A stretch of DNA of 64,000 bases, taken from assembly GCF_002846415.1 (NCBI RefSeq), contig NZ_PJMX01000001.1:8246001-8310000 (forward strand), written 5' to 3'. The stretch's first letter is position 1; each line of letters opens with the position of its first letter. Made by a program: the position numbers and the translations under genes. Under the pieces are notes generated by a model. The model did not search any database. It was not told the origin of the DNA and saw only the letters and a list, made by a program, of their open reading frames with translations. This document shows positions 8,786 through 16,389 of the stretch, piece by piece. The DNA is from Streptomyces sp. TLI_146 (GTDB taxonomy: Bacteria; Actinomycetota; Actinomycetes; Streptomycetales; Streptomycetaceae).

Positions 8786-10149
8786 GCGGAACCCCCCGAA
8801 GTATGGCCGTGCACCGCGGGCTCCGGAGCGGCGTCGCCCGGAGAATCAGCGGCAGTTCGCGTCGTACGGGCCCGGACGGTGACGGCGACGACGGTGCCGA
8901 CGACCTCGTGCCCCGCGTCCGCACACGCCTCGGCGATCCCGGCGAGCTCCTCGGCGGTCCAGCTGCCGGCGCTGAGCACGACCAGGGCGCCGGACTCGGT
9001 GTCGCGGTCCGGTACCAGGGGCTGCGCCACCGCGACTTGCACCACCCGCAGCAGGGGGCCGCTCTCGGCCTCGGCGACGAGCTGCTCGGCGGCCAGCCGG
9101 GCGGTCGCGTCGCCGTCCGGTACGACGACCAGCAGCCGCCGGGGCGCCGGCAGCTGGTCCCGCAGGCGGGCGCAGACCCGCCGGTAGCGGGTCCGTCTGC
9201 TGTCCTCGTCGCCGGACATCTGCGGGACCGGTACGTCCCACCGGGTGTCGAGGCCGAGGATCCGGCGGACCAAGGCCCGCGGGCCGCGCTCTTGCGCCCG
9301 GTGCGCGGGCCGTTGGCCGGGGACGTCGACGGTGCCGAGGAGTGCCGCGCCCAGGGCCGCGGTGATCTCCGGTTCGGTGCGCAGCCGGCGGTTCATCCGT
9401 GCGGCGGTGAGGTGGCCGATGACCGCGAGCAGGAAGGCGAGCAGTGCCCCGCCGGCGACGAGCTGCGTTCTGGTCGGCGGCGCCTCGCTGGTGGGCCGGG
9501 GCGCCGGTCCCATGACGACCATGCCGGCCTTGCTGGCCGTCGGGTTGGCCTCGTCCAGCTTCTTCATGGCGTCCTGCAGTGCGGTGCGCATCTTCTCCAG
9601 TTCGGTGCGGGCCTGCACGCTCTCCACGGTCTTGCCCGGGTCGGCCGCGTTGGCCAGGTCGGTGATGCGCCGACTGGCCTCCGCCACCTTCTGCCGCAGC
9701 GCCTCGGAGTTCGTGGCCGCGTCGGTGTCGGTGCTGTTGCCCGAGATCCGCGCGGCGAACGTGACGAATTCCTTGGCCATCTGGTCGGAGAGCCGCTGGG
9801 CGCGCTCCGGGGTGTCGGCCGTGCCCGAGATGTTGATGATGTTTCCGTCGGCGGCCTTGGCGCCCACCCGACTCCGCAGGTCGCTGCCCTTGACGCCCTT
9901 CCAGCCGAGCGCGGCGGCCGTACGGTCGACCACCGCCGAACTCGTCGCGATCTGTGCCTGGGTGAGCAGCTCGCGCTCCTCCCACTGACCCGGCAGCAGG
10001 ACCGGTGCCGACGCCGTGTAACGCGGCGGATTGAGCATGGAGGTGCCGTAGCCGAGGAGCGCGCCCACCACGGTCAGGATGGTGAGGAGCCGCCAGCGCC
10101 GACGGAGAATCCGCCCGATCGTGACCAGGCGTATCGTGTCATCGCTCAA
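8782..10149 (-). CDS. Wzz/chain-length-determinant-type membrane protein (first copy)
   Basis: 455 residues. The first transmembrane helix is at about residues 19-40, followed by a proline-containing NPPRYTASAPVLLP segment typical of Wzz proteins, a long extracytoplasmic region with a heptad-like helical stretch (about 160-215), and a second helix near 230-250. The cytoplasmic tail is shorter than in the following gene and also lacks a visible Walker A. Its start overlaps the end of the glycosyltransferase gene by 11 nt. Two adjacent, divergent Wzz-type genes suggest a two-component co-polymerase. Confidence 0.85.
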   Translation of the reverse strand: MSDDTIRLVTIGRILRRRWRLLTILTVVGALLGYGTSMLNPPRYTASAPVLLPGQWEERELLTQAQIATSSAVVDRTAAALGWKGVKGSDLRSRVGAKAADGNIINISGTADTPERAQRLSDQMAKEFVTFAARISGNSTDTDAATNSEALRQKVAEASRRITDLANAADPGKTVESVQARTELEKMRTALQDAMKKLDEANPTASKAGMVVMGPAPRPTSEAPPTRTQLVAGGALLAFLLAVIGHLTAARMNRRLRTEPEITAALGAALLGTVDVPGQRPAHRAQERGPRALVRRILGLDTRWDVPVPQMSGDEDSRRTRYRRVCARLRDQLPAPRRLLVVVPDGDATARLAAEQLVAEAESGPLLRVVQVAVAQPLVPDRDTESGALVVLSAGSWTAEELAGIAEACADAGHEVVGTVVAVTVRARTTRTAADSPGDAAPEPAVHGHTSGGSA

Positions 10150-11398
10150 TGGTGCGGCCTCCTACCTGTGCGCAGGCAGCGGCGTAGGCGGCGAGCAGCG
10201 ACTCCTGGGAGTTGCGCCAGGAAAGCCGCCCGCTGATCCGCTCCTGGCCGATCTTGCCCATCCGGGACCGTCTCTCCGGATCGTCCAGAAGCAGCGCGAT
10301 GAGCTCGGCGAACTCGGCCTCGTCGTTGGCCGGTGCGTAGACGGCGGCGTCACCGGCGGAGACGCGCGCCTCCTTCAGGTCGAAGGAGACGATCGGCCGG
10401 CCCATCGCCATGTACTCCAGGACCTTGTTCATGGTCGACACGTCGTTGAGCGGGTTGCGCGGGTCGGGGGAGAGGCACACGTCCGCGGTGGAGAGGTAGC
10501 GCACCAGGTCGGCGTCCGGAATGCGCCCGGTGAACTGCACCTGATCGGAGAGCCCGAGCCGCCGGGACAGCTCCACCATCGCGTCGAAGGCGTCACCCGC
10601 GCCGACGAACACCGCATGCCAGTCGGTCCGCCCGAACTCGTCGCGCAGCTTCGCGAGGGCCCGCAAGGCGTAGTCGACGCCGTCCTGCGGTCCCATGACA
10701 CCGAGATAGCACAGCAGATGAGGCTTGCCGCGCTTCAACTCAGGTTCAGGCGGCACTGGTTGGAACCGGTCGACCTGAGGTGCGCTGCGCACCACGAAGA
10801 CGTCTTCCGGCCGCCGGCCGCCCCGGCGTATCGCGACGTCCCGGTAGCTCTCGTTCGTGGCGAGCACGACGTCCGCGGCCCGGTAGGTCCGCCGTTCCAG
10901 CGCGCACACGGCGCGGTAGAGCAGGTCCTCGCCGCGGTCGAACCGCGAGAGGTACAGCTCGGGCACCAGGTCGTGCTGGTCGAAGACGAACCGCGCGCCG
11001 CGCCGCTTCAGCCACCGGGCCGCCAGGAACAGCAGGTCGGGCGGGTTGCAGGCGTGGACCACGTGGACCGGGCCGACCTTGCGGGCCAGCCGGGCCGTGT
11101 GCCACAGCGCCGATCCGTACTCCCGCAGATAGCCGGCCGGGCCTCCGGTGGCGGCGCGCAACGGGTAGCGGTGGATCCGCACCCCGTCGATCACGGCCTC
11201 CGGTTCTGTGTCCCGTTTCTGCCCCTGGGGGCAGATGACGTGCACCTCCCAGCCCGCGTCGCGCAGGGTCGTGCACTCCTGCCACACCCGCCGGTCGAAC
11301 GGCACCGACAGGTTCTCCACCAGGATCAGCGCGCGCCGGCCCGGCCGCTCGCCGCCGGTGGTGTCTTCGAACGATGTGTCACCAAGCAAGGCCCACAT
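10139..11398 (-). CDS. GT4-family glycosyltransferase
   Basis: 419 residues with the two-Rossmann GT-B fold of family 4. The acceptor domain starts RALILVENLSVPFDRRVW, with HACNPPDLL; the donor domain has LCYLGVMGPQDGVD and the family signature around STMNKVLEYMAMGRPIVSFD, including the Glu of the E-x7-E region. The ATG at 11398 overlaps the end of the dehydrogenase gene by 20 nt; a start nearer residue 20 is possible, since the first residues (before GRRALIL) are not conserved-looking. The enzyme probably adds a sugar to the undecaprenyl-linked repeat unit started by the sugar transferase. Confidence 0.9.
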   Translation of the reverse strand: MWALLGDTSFEDTTGGERPGRRALILVENLSVPFDRRVWQECTTLRDAGWEVHVICPQGQKRDTEPEAVIDGVRIHRYPLRAATGGPAGYLREYGSALWHTARLARKVGPVHVVHACNPPDLLFLAARWLKRRGARFVFDQHDLVPELYLSRFDRGEDLLYRAVCALERRTYRAADVVLATNESYRDVAIRRGGRRPEDVFVVRSAPQVDRFQPVPPEPELKRGKPHLLCYLGVMGPQDGVDYALRALAKLRDEFGRTDWHAVFVGAGDAFDAMVELSRRLGLSDQVQFTGRIPDADLVRYLSTADVCLSPDPRNPLNDVSTMNKVLEYMAMGRPIVSFDLKEARVSAGDAAVYAPANDEAEFAELIALLLDDPERRSRMGKIGQERISGRLSWRNSQESLLAAYAAACAQVGGRTIER

Positions 11399-12704
11399 AC
11401 CCAGGTTCGGTCCGGCGCGTCTCGGCGTCGGGAAGGTGGATGAGGTCGACGATCACCGGGCCGTCGCCATGGGGCAGCGCCGACAGGACGGCCGGATCCC
11501 TGGTCCCGACCAGGCACACCTCGGCGTGGTCGAGCACCTCGTCGACGGAGTCCGCGAGCAACTGCGCGAGGTGCGGCAGCCGCGACTCGATGTACTCGCG
11601 GTTCGCGCCCATCAGCCGGGAGAGGCTCACGTTGGCGTCGTAGATCCGCAGGTCGTAGCCCTTGCCGAAGAGTCTCTCCGCCAGCTCGACGAGCGGGCTC
11701 TCGCGGAGGTCGTCGGTGCCGGGTTTGAAGGACAGCCCGAACAGGCCCACCCGGCGTCTGCCGGTGCGCTCGACCAGGTCCACCGCGCGCTGCAGATGGT
11801 CGGAGTTGGAGGGCAGCACATGGGACAGGATGGGCACCGATACGTCCGCCCGCTGTGCCGCGTGGACCAGGCTGCGCAGGTCCTTGGGCAGGCAGGAGCC
11901 ACCGAAGGCGAAGCCGGGCCGCAGATAGGCGGGGCTGATGTTCAGCTTGCGGTCGGCCAGGAACACGTCGATCACCTGGTGCGAGTCCACCCCGAGCGCC
12001 TGGCACACCGCGCCCAGCTCGTTCGCGAAGCCGATCTTGAGACCGTGGAAGGCGTTGTCCGCGTACTTGATCGCCTCGGCCGTCGGGACCGGCACTCGGA
12101 ACACCTCGCCGGGCAGACCGTCGTACAGCGCCGTCACCGCGTCGCCGCTCGCCGCGTCGAGCTCGCCGATGACGGTCTTGGGCGGGTCGAAGAAGTCCCG
12201 CACGCTCGTGCCCTCGCGCAGGAACTCCGGGTTGACCGCGACGCCGACGTCCACCCCGGCCATGCCGCCTGTGTACTTCTCCAGGATCGGCACCAGCAGG
12301 TTCAGGCAGGTGCCCGGGAGCATCGTGCTGCGGAACACGACGGTGTGCCGGCCGCCCTGCTTGGCCCCATCGGCCAGCGCGGCGCCGATCTGCTCGGTGA
12401 CCCGCTCCAAGTAGGTGGTGCACAGGCTGCCGTTGGGTTCCGACGGTGTGCCGACGCAGACCAGCGACACCTCGCTGCCCATGATGGCTTCACGGACGTC
12501 GCCGGTGGCGCGCAGCGCTCCACTGCGTACGACCTCGGCGGTGAGTTCGCCGATCCGCTCCTCGACCACCGGGGCCTTGCCGTCGTTGACCAGGTCGACC
12601 TTCACCTGGCTCACATCCACCCCGATGACCTCGTGCCCCATGCTGGCCAGGCACGCGGCCGACACACAGCCCACGTAGCCGAGCCCGAAAACGCTGACCC
12701 TCAT
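11379..12704 (-). CDS. AlgD-family nucleotide-sugar 6-dehydrogenase (GDP-mannose or UDP-glucose dehydrogenase)
   Basis: 441 residues, start ATG 12704 after a GGGGGAGGAA ribosome-binding site 8 nt upstream. The N-terminal NAD domain starts MRVSVFGLGYVGCV; NPEFLREG and the catalytic-cysteine motif FGGSCLPKD follow, then the C-terminal FGLSFKPGTDDLRES and ANREYIES. From memory of the family, the wording of these motifs (LPKD, LSFKPGTDDLRESPLVELAE, NREYIES) is closer to GDP-mannose 6-dehydrogenase AlgD than to UDP-glucose dehydrogenase. The product would then be GDP-mannuronate, the alginate precursor. A UDP-glucose substrate remains possible. It sits directly after the priming sugar transferase in the operon. 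Confidence 0.9.
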   Translation of the reverse strand: MRVSVFGLGYVGCVSAACLASMGHEVIGVDVSQVKVDLVNDGKAPVVEERIGELTAEVVRSGALRATGDVREAIMGSEVSLVCVGTPSEPNGSLCTTYLERVTEQIGAALADGAKQGGRHTVVFRSTMLPGTCLNLLVPILEKYTGGMAGVDVGVAVNPEFLREGTSVRDFFDPPKTVIGELDAASGDAVTALYDGLPGEVFRVPVPTAEAIKYADNAFHGLKIGFANELGAVCQALGVDSHQVIDVFLADRKLNISPAYLRPGFAFGGSCLPKDLRSLVHAAQRADVSVPILSHVLPSNSDHLQRAVDLVERTGRRRVGLFGLSFKPGTDDLRESPLVELAERLFGKGYDLRIYDANVSLSRLMGANREYIESRLPHLAQLLADSVDEVLDHAEVCLVGTRDPAVLSALPHGDGPVIVDLIHLPDAETRRTEPGYVGLAW

Positions 12705-12777
12705 GACCCGTTCCTCCCCCCGCGCAGGCCCTTGTGGCCTGCGGTCCCTGCGTCGGCCGGACGGTGACCCCCGCGCA

Positions 12778-14256
12778 TCAGTAGGCCCCCTGCCCGTAGA
12801 GCACCGCACGCAGCGTCTTCCACAAGATCACTGTGTCCAGGGCCAGCGACCAGTCCTCCACGTACCGCAGGTCGAGGCGGACCGCCTCCTCCCACGGCAG
12901 GTCGCTGCGTCCGCTGATCTGCCACAGGCCGGTGAGCCCGGGCTTGACCAGCAGCCGCCGCCGGATGTCCGGGCCGTACGCGGCGGACTCCTCCGGCAGC
13001 GGGGGCCGAGGGCCGACGAGCGACATCGATCCGGTGAGCACGTTGAACAGCTGCGGGAGTTCGTCGATCGAGTACCGGCGCAGCACCGCTCCCACTCGTG
13101 TCACCCGAGGATCCCGGCGGAGTTTGAACAGCAGGCCCGCGCCCTCGTTGCGGTCGGCCAGCTCGGCACGCGCCTCGTCGGCCCTGGCGACCATGGTGCG
13201 GAACTTGAGAATGGTGAACTCGCGGCCGTCCTTGCCGACCCTGCGCTGGCGGTAGAACGCCCCGCCCCGGCTGTCCACCAGCACGATCAGCGCGACGAGC
13301 ACCATCAGCGGTGCGAACAGCAGCAGCAGGAGCGCCGCGCCCAGCCGGTCGACGACCCCTTTGACCGCCCGGCGGCCGCCGGTGAAGGTCGGCATGCTGA
13401 CCCGCAGCAGCGGTATCCCGAGCACCGCGTCGACGTGCAGTCGCGGGCCGGCCACCTCCATCAGCACGGGGGCCACGACCATCTCGGCGTCGCTGCCTTC
13501 GAGGTTCCAGGCCAGTCGCTGCAACCGGTCCGGTGACCAGTGCGGGTCCGGTGTGACGGCGACGACACGGTAGCCGTCGCGGCGCACGTGGCCCGCGACG
13601 TCCGCCAGTGGGCCGACGACCGGCACTCCGTCCAGATGGTCGGCGTCGAGCCCGACACCGTCCGTCGTGCACACCGCGTCTATACGCCAGCCGAGGTGCG
13701 GGAACTTGCGGGTTCGGGTGATCAGGTCGCGTACGGTGTCCGGGCTGCCGGCGGCGAGCACCGGTCGCAGACACCGTCCTTCTTTGCGCTGCTTGTGCAG
13801 CCAGAGGCGCAGCAGATACCGCGTGGTCATGGTGATGAGTGCGATCGCGGGGATCGCGACGAAGATCCAGAGCTTGATGTTGCGCGAGGCGAGGGCGATC
13901 CCGCCGAGCGACAGTACGACGGCCGCCGTGGACAGTGAGCGTCCGAGCCGGCGGAATTCCTCGGCACCCTGGCCGAGCACGGCCGGTGCCCACGCACGGC
14001 TCACCGCGAGCGCGCCCAGCACCAGCAGCTCGGTGCCGAAGGCGAGAATTCTCCACTTCTCGTGCCAGTTGGCCGCGTCCCGGGCCCCGAAGAAGATACC
14101 GATCCCCGCCACCACGAAGGCGGTGGCCAGGGTGTCGCTGGTGATCACAGCACGGCGGTAGCGCTGCTCCCAGTCGATCTCGGTCTGGCTGATTGGCCCG
14201 TTCTCCAGGCGTCTTCGCGCCGATGGATACGGACTGACTAATCCCTCCTGGCGCAC
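12778..14256 (-). CDS. Polyprenyl-phosphate sugar-1-phosphate transferase (priming glycosyltransferase), TTA-containing
   Basis: 492 residues. Four to five N-terminal transmembrane helices (about residues 35-145), a CoA-binding-like Rossmann domain (about 160-265), another membrane helix near 300-325, and the C-terminal catalytic domain with KFRTMVARAD, RRYSIDELPQLFNVL, SLVGPRPPLP and KPGLTGLWQISGRS: the architecture of WbaP/WcaJ-type priming transferases. I chose GTG 14256, preceded by a G-rich stretch, because no other start occurs before the membrane helices. Codon 6 (14241-14239) is then TTA, the rare leucine codon that needs the bldA tRNA in Streptomyces. This is the first gene of the operon, so translation of the pathway could depend on development. 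Confidence 0.92.
   Translation of the reverse strand: MRQEGLVSPYPSARRRLENGPISQTEIDWEQRYRRAVITSDTLATAFVVAGIGIFFGARDAANWHEKWRILAFGTELLVLGALAVSRAWAPAVLGQGAEEFRRLGRSLSTAAVVLSLGGIALASRNIKLWIFVAIPAIALITMTTRYLLRLWLHKQRKEGRCLRPVLAAGSPDTVRDLITRTRKFPHLGWRIDAVCTTDGVGLDADHLDGVPVVGPLADVAGHVRRDGYRVVAVTPDPHWSPDRLQRLAWNLEGSDAEMVVAPVLMEVAGPRLHVDAVLGIPLLRVSMPTFTGGRRAVKGVVDRLGAALLLLLFAPLMVLVALIVLVDSRGGAFYRQRRVGKDGREFTILKFRTMVARADEARAELADRNEGAGLLFKLRRDPRVTRVGAVLRRYSIDELPQLFNVLTGSMSLVGPRPPLPEESAAYGPDIRRRLLVKPGLTGLWQISGRSDLPWEEAVRLDLRYVEDWSLALDTVILWKTLRAVLYGQGAY
14239..14241 (-). promoter_or_regulatory. TTA (bldA) codon at position 6 of the priming transferase
   Basis: The minus-strand codon read 14241-14239 is TTA, in frame with the GTG start at 14256. 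In Streptomyces TTA codons are rare and are typically found in genes of development and secondary metabolism, because the only cognate tRNA is bldA. The call depends on the start: the next possible in-frame start is beyond residue 30, within the first conserved region. Confidence 0.65.
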
Positions 14257-14913
14257 AGGCCCCCCCAGGTCACCAGTGGTTCGACGAGTTCGTCAAACAC
14301 TGTCCCTCCCCCTCGGAAGGCAGCCCCCCGCCTTCCGCGCATCACATCCCGGTTATTCCAAGTGCTATGCGAACAACCCACCCCTGCGGCAGGACCCGTG
14401 GGTCCTGCCGGATTCTCTGGGTGCACGGGACCCGTCGGAACCCTGGGTGCTCCCCGCACCCAAAGCCCCTTTCGGGAGCCGAGAATTGATCCCCCCAAGT
14501 CCGGTGTCGGAGACGCCACTGCTGACTGTCCCCAGCGCCCGACCTAAAGATCATTATTGGTCGCCTCGTGCCTGAGCAGCTGACGCACGGACTCTAGACC
14601 ATCGCAGCCGTTGTGTAGAGAGGATGTGTGTAATTTGTGCTCGCCTTTGAGACTGGATCAACCGACCAGTGATCACCGGAAGGTGACGTGAAGTCATCGC
14701 GCGCTCCGGCGGCTCGCCGGGCCCCGAGGACGGTCTTTGCCCGCCGGGGGTCCCGACCTGCGGCGGGCCTTCTACGGTGCCGAGTCCGACTACGACTTTC
14801 CGCTGTTCGCGCGCTATGACGTACCGCTGGGCAGTGCCCGCAGCGGGTGGGGTGATTGACTTGATCGTGTCGGTGGTCGGCGGCATGTCCAACCCGCAGT
14901 GGGTGCGCTCCCG
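14257..14913. other. 657-bp intergenic region with promoter area and a possible gene remnant
   Basis: The half next to the sugar transferase (14257-14660) is lower in GC and should hold the promoter of the polysaccharide operon; I see no convincing consensus. On the plus strand around 14737-14859 an open stretch ends in TGA and reads ...AGGPDLRRAFYGAESDYD... and FARYDVPLGSARSGWGD, with coding-like composition but no start. It looks like the C-terminal remnant of a lost gene that I cannot identify. I see no RNA gene. Confidence 0.4.
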
Positions 14914-15768
14914 CTACGCGCCATCGGTTCGGCGCCGTGCCGTCACCAGGTAGGCGGTGCCCGGCCAGGGGCGGGCCCGCCTGCTCACGGTCCGTTCGGG
15001 ATGCTCGCGCCACTTCCTGCTCCAGCGGCGGGCCAGCCGGTCCAGTGGGGGGACCAGGGGTGTCACGTCGTAGTGGACCGTGTCCTGCGGTGTCAGTCCG
15101 CTTTCGCGCATCATCCGGCGGAGTCGGGTCAGCGGGATCGCTCGGATACCGGACACGTCAGCAGCGTGCCGCTGCGCGCCGAGCAGTCGTTCGGCGCGGC
15201 CCAGCACGCGCAGTAACGGCCAGTAGACGAACCATTCGACCAGGCGGTACGGGCTGAGCGGGTTGAGCATCGTGACCACGACCAGCCCGCCCGGCCGCAC
15301 CACGCGTGCTATCTCGCGCAGCCCGTCACTGGCGTCGGCGTACTCCAGGACGCCCATCGCGACGACGACATCGAAGTGTTTGTCGGGAAAAGGCATCTTC
15401 TCGACTCGCGCCACGGTTAACTCGACGTTGCCGGAGCCTTTCGAGCGAGCGATGGCGGCATCAATCATTGCCGGGGACTGGTCGCATCCGGTGATCTGGA
15501 ATTCCTCGGGGCGGGTGTCGAGGAGATGACGCACCAGCATGCCGGGCCCGCACCCCACGTCGAGCAGACGGCCATGCGGCCCGGCGTCGAGTGCCTCGTC
15601 GACCGCGTACAGTCGGGAACAGTAGTAACGTGCCGCCGGCCGCCAGCCCTCGTATGACGCGGCATAACTTGCCGCGTTGTCGGAGGTCAGATACTGCGCG
15701 GCTACGGCGGCGTCGCGTGCCGGACTTCCGGTACTGCGATTTGCCCATGCAATCCTGGAGGACACCAT
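14914..15768 (-). CDS. Class I SAM-dependent methyltransferase, TTA-containing
   Basis: 284 residues, start ATG 15768 behind AAGGGGAG. The Rossmann methyltransferase motifs are clear: motif I LLDVGCGPGMLV (about residue 67-78), acidic motif II in TGCDQSPAMID, motif IV FDVVVAMGVLEY, and REIARVVRPGGLVVVTM. The C-terminal third (PYRLVEWFVYWPLLRVLG) could dock a lipid or membrane surface, as in ubiquinone/polyprenyl or glycolipid methyltransferases. The codon at 15420-15418 (in NVELTVARV) is TTA, so translation should require bldA tRNA, as for the neighbouring exopolysaccharide operon. Same strand as that operon but separated by 650 bp, so probably its own unit. Substrate unknown. Confidence 0.88.
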   Translation of the reverse strand: MVSSRIAWANRSTGSPARDAAVAAQYLTSDNAASYAASYEGWRPAARYYCSRLYAVDEALDAGPHGRLLDVGCGPGMLVRHLLDTRPEEFQITGCDQSPAMIDAAIARSKGSGNVELTVARVEKMPFPDKHFDVVVAMGVLEYADASDGLREIARVVRPGGLVVVTMLNPLSPYRLVEWFVYWPLLRVLGRAERLLGAQRHAADVSGIRAIPLTRLRRMMRESGLTPQDTVHYDVTPLVPPLDRLARRWSRKWREHPERTVSRRARPWPGTAYLVTARRRTDGA

Positions 15769-15950
15769 TGCTGCTCCCCTTCATTCCTCGGGTATTTCGC
15801 TGATTCCGGCGATCGGGTGATCCGATACGCGAAAGGCGTCGCTGACCTGCAAGGATGTGGGGGGTTAAGTTCGTATCCGGTGCGAGAGCCGAGGCACCTT
15901 TCCGGGGAGTGAGCGTACAGGGCGCGAGTGCGTCCGGTGGCAGAAAGACG

Positions 15951-16082
15951 TTATGTGAGCGTTCGACCGGGCTTACTCCAGCGTAATTTATCGGGTCTTG
16001 ACTTGATGAACAGCGGGCCTTGGGATTCGGTGATGATGCCGCGGCTGATGAGGCGTTTGAGCATGGTCTTGGTACCTTCCAT
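15951..16082 (-). pseudogene. Possible winged-helix protein fragment
   Basis: A 43-residue piece beginning MEGTKTMLKRLISRG, with the helix-turn-wing cadence of a MarR- or transposase-linked DNA-binding domain. It has no upstream partner sequence that I can recognise and ends after RPDKLRWSKPGRTLT. I call it a remnant because of size and isolation; it could instead be noncoding. Confidence 0.25.
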
Positions 16083-16235
16083 GCGGTGTTCACCGATACC
16101 TCGCCCGGGAATACGGCCACCGGCCGGAAAATGCCGCCTCGTGCGTCTACTGCGCATCCGCCGCGAACATGACCCGGCCTCAGCACACCCGTATTCGGCC
16201 TGGAACGACAGCTCCAATGAACTGCTGGGTGAGCA

Positions 16236-16258
16236 AGGGGAATCGGCGGGCTTCCCCT
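16236..16258. repeat. Inverted repeat upstream of rph
   Basis: AGGGGAA (16236-16242) and TTCCCCT (16252-16258) form a perfect 7-bp inverted repeat around a 9-nt spacer, about 130 bp before the rph start. It could be an operator half of the rifamycin-inducible control reported for such genes, or chance. Confidence 0.35.
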
Positions 16259-16349
16259 GCCCGGAACGGGCACGGAGGCTCCCGAGGACCACTGGCTGTT
16301 GAGGCAGACCGTTCGACGGATCCGGCGGCGCCGATGATTCGATGGGTCA

Positions 16350-16373
16350 CAGCAGTGCAACTGAGCACTGCTG
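16350..16373. promoter_or_regulatory. 24-bp palindrome just before the rph ribosome-binding site
   Basis: CAGCAGTGC (16350-16358), a 6-nt spacer AACTGA, and GCACTGCTG (16365-16373) make a perfect 9-bp inverted repeat. It ends 4 bp before GGAGG (16378-16382) and 16 bp before the ATG at 16390. That position suits either an operator overlapping the transcription start or an RNA hairpin next to the ribosome-binding site that controls translation. Confidence 0.6.
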
Positions 16374-16389
16374 CCTCGGAGGTGGCGCA

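Larger units (their letters stand above)
15769..16389. other. 620-bp intergenic region with a gene fragment and inverted repeats
   Basis: On the minus strand, 16082-15951 encodes MEGTKTMLKRLISRG and then IITESQGPLFIKSRP before a stop. This looks like a winged-helix C-terminus of the sort found in some actinobacterial transposase-associated proteins, and I treat it as a remnant. Near the phosphotransferase gene are two inverted repeats (16236-16258 and 16350-16373, listed separately). No other gene is evident. Confidence 0.4.

Noticed and set aside
5327..9187. A 1286-codon open frame on the plus strand
   Set aside because: It lies opposite the clearly recognisable asnB and Wzz-type genes. Its translation is low-complexity His/Arg/Gly-rich with no domain, the usual antisense shadow in high-GC DNA.
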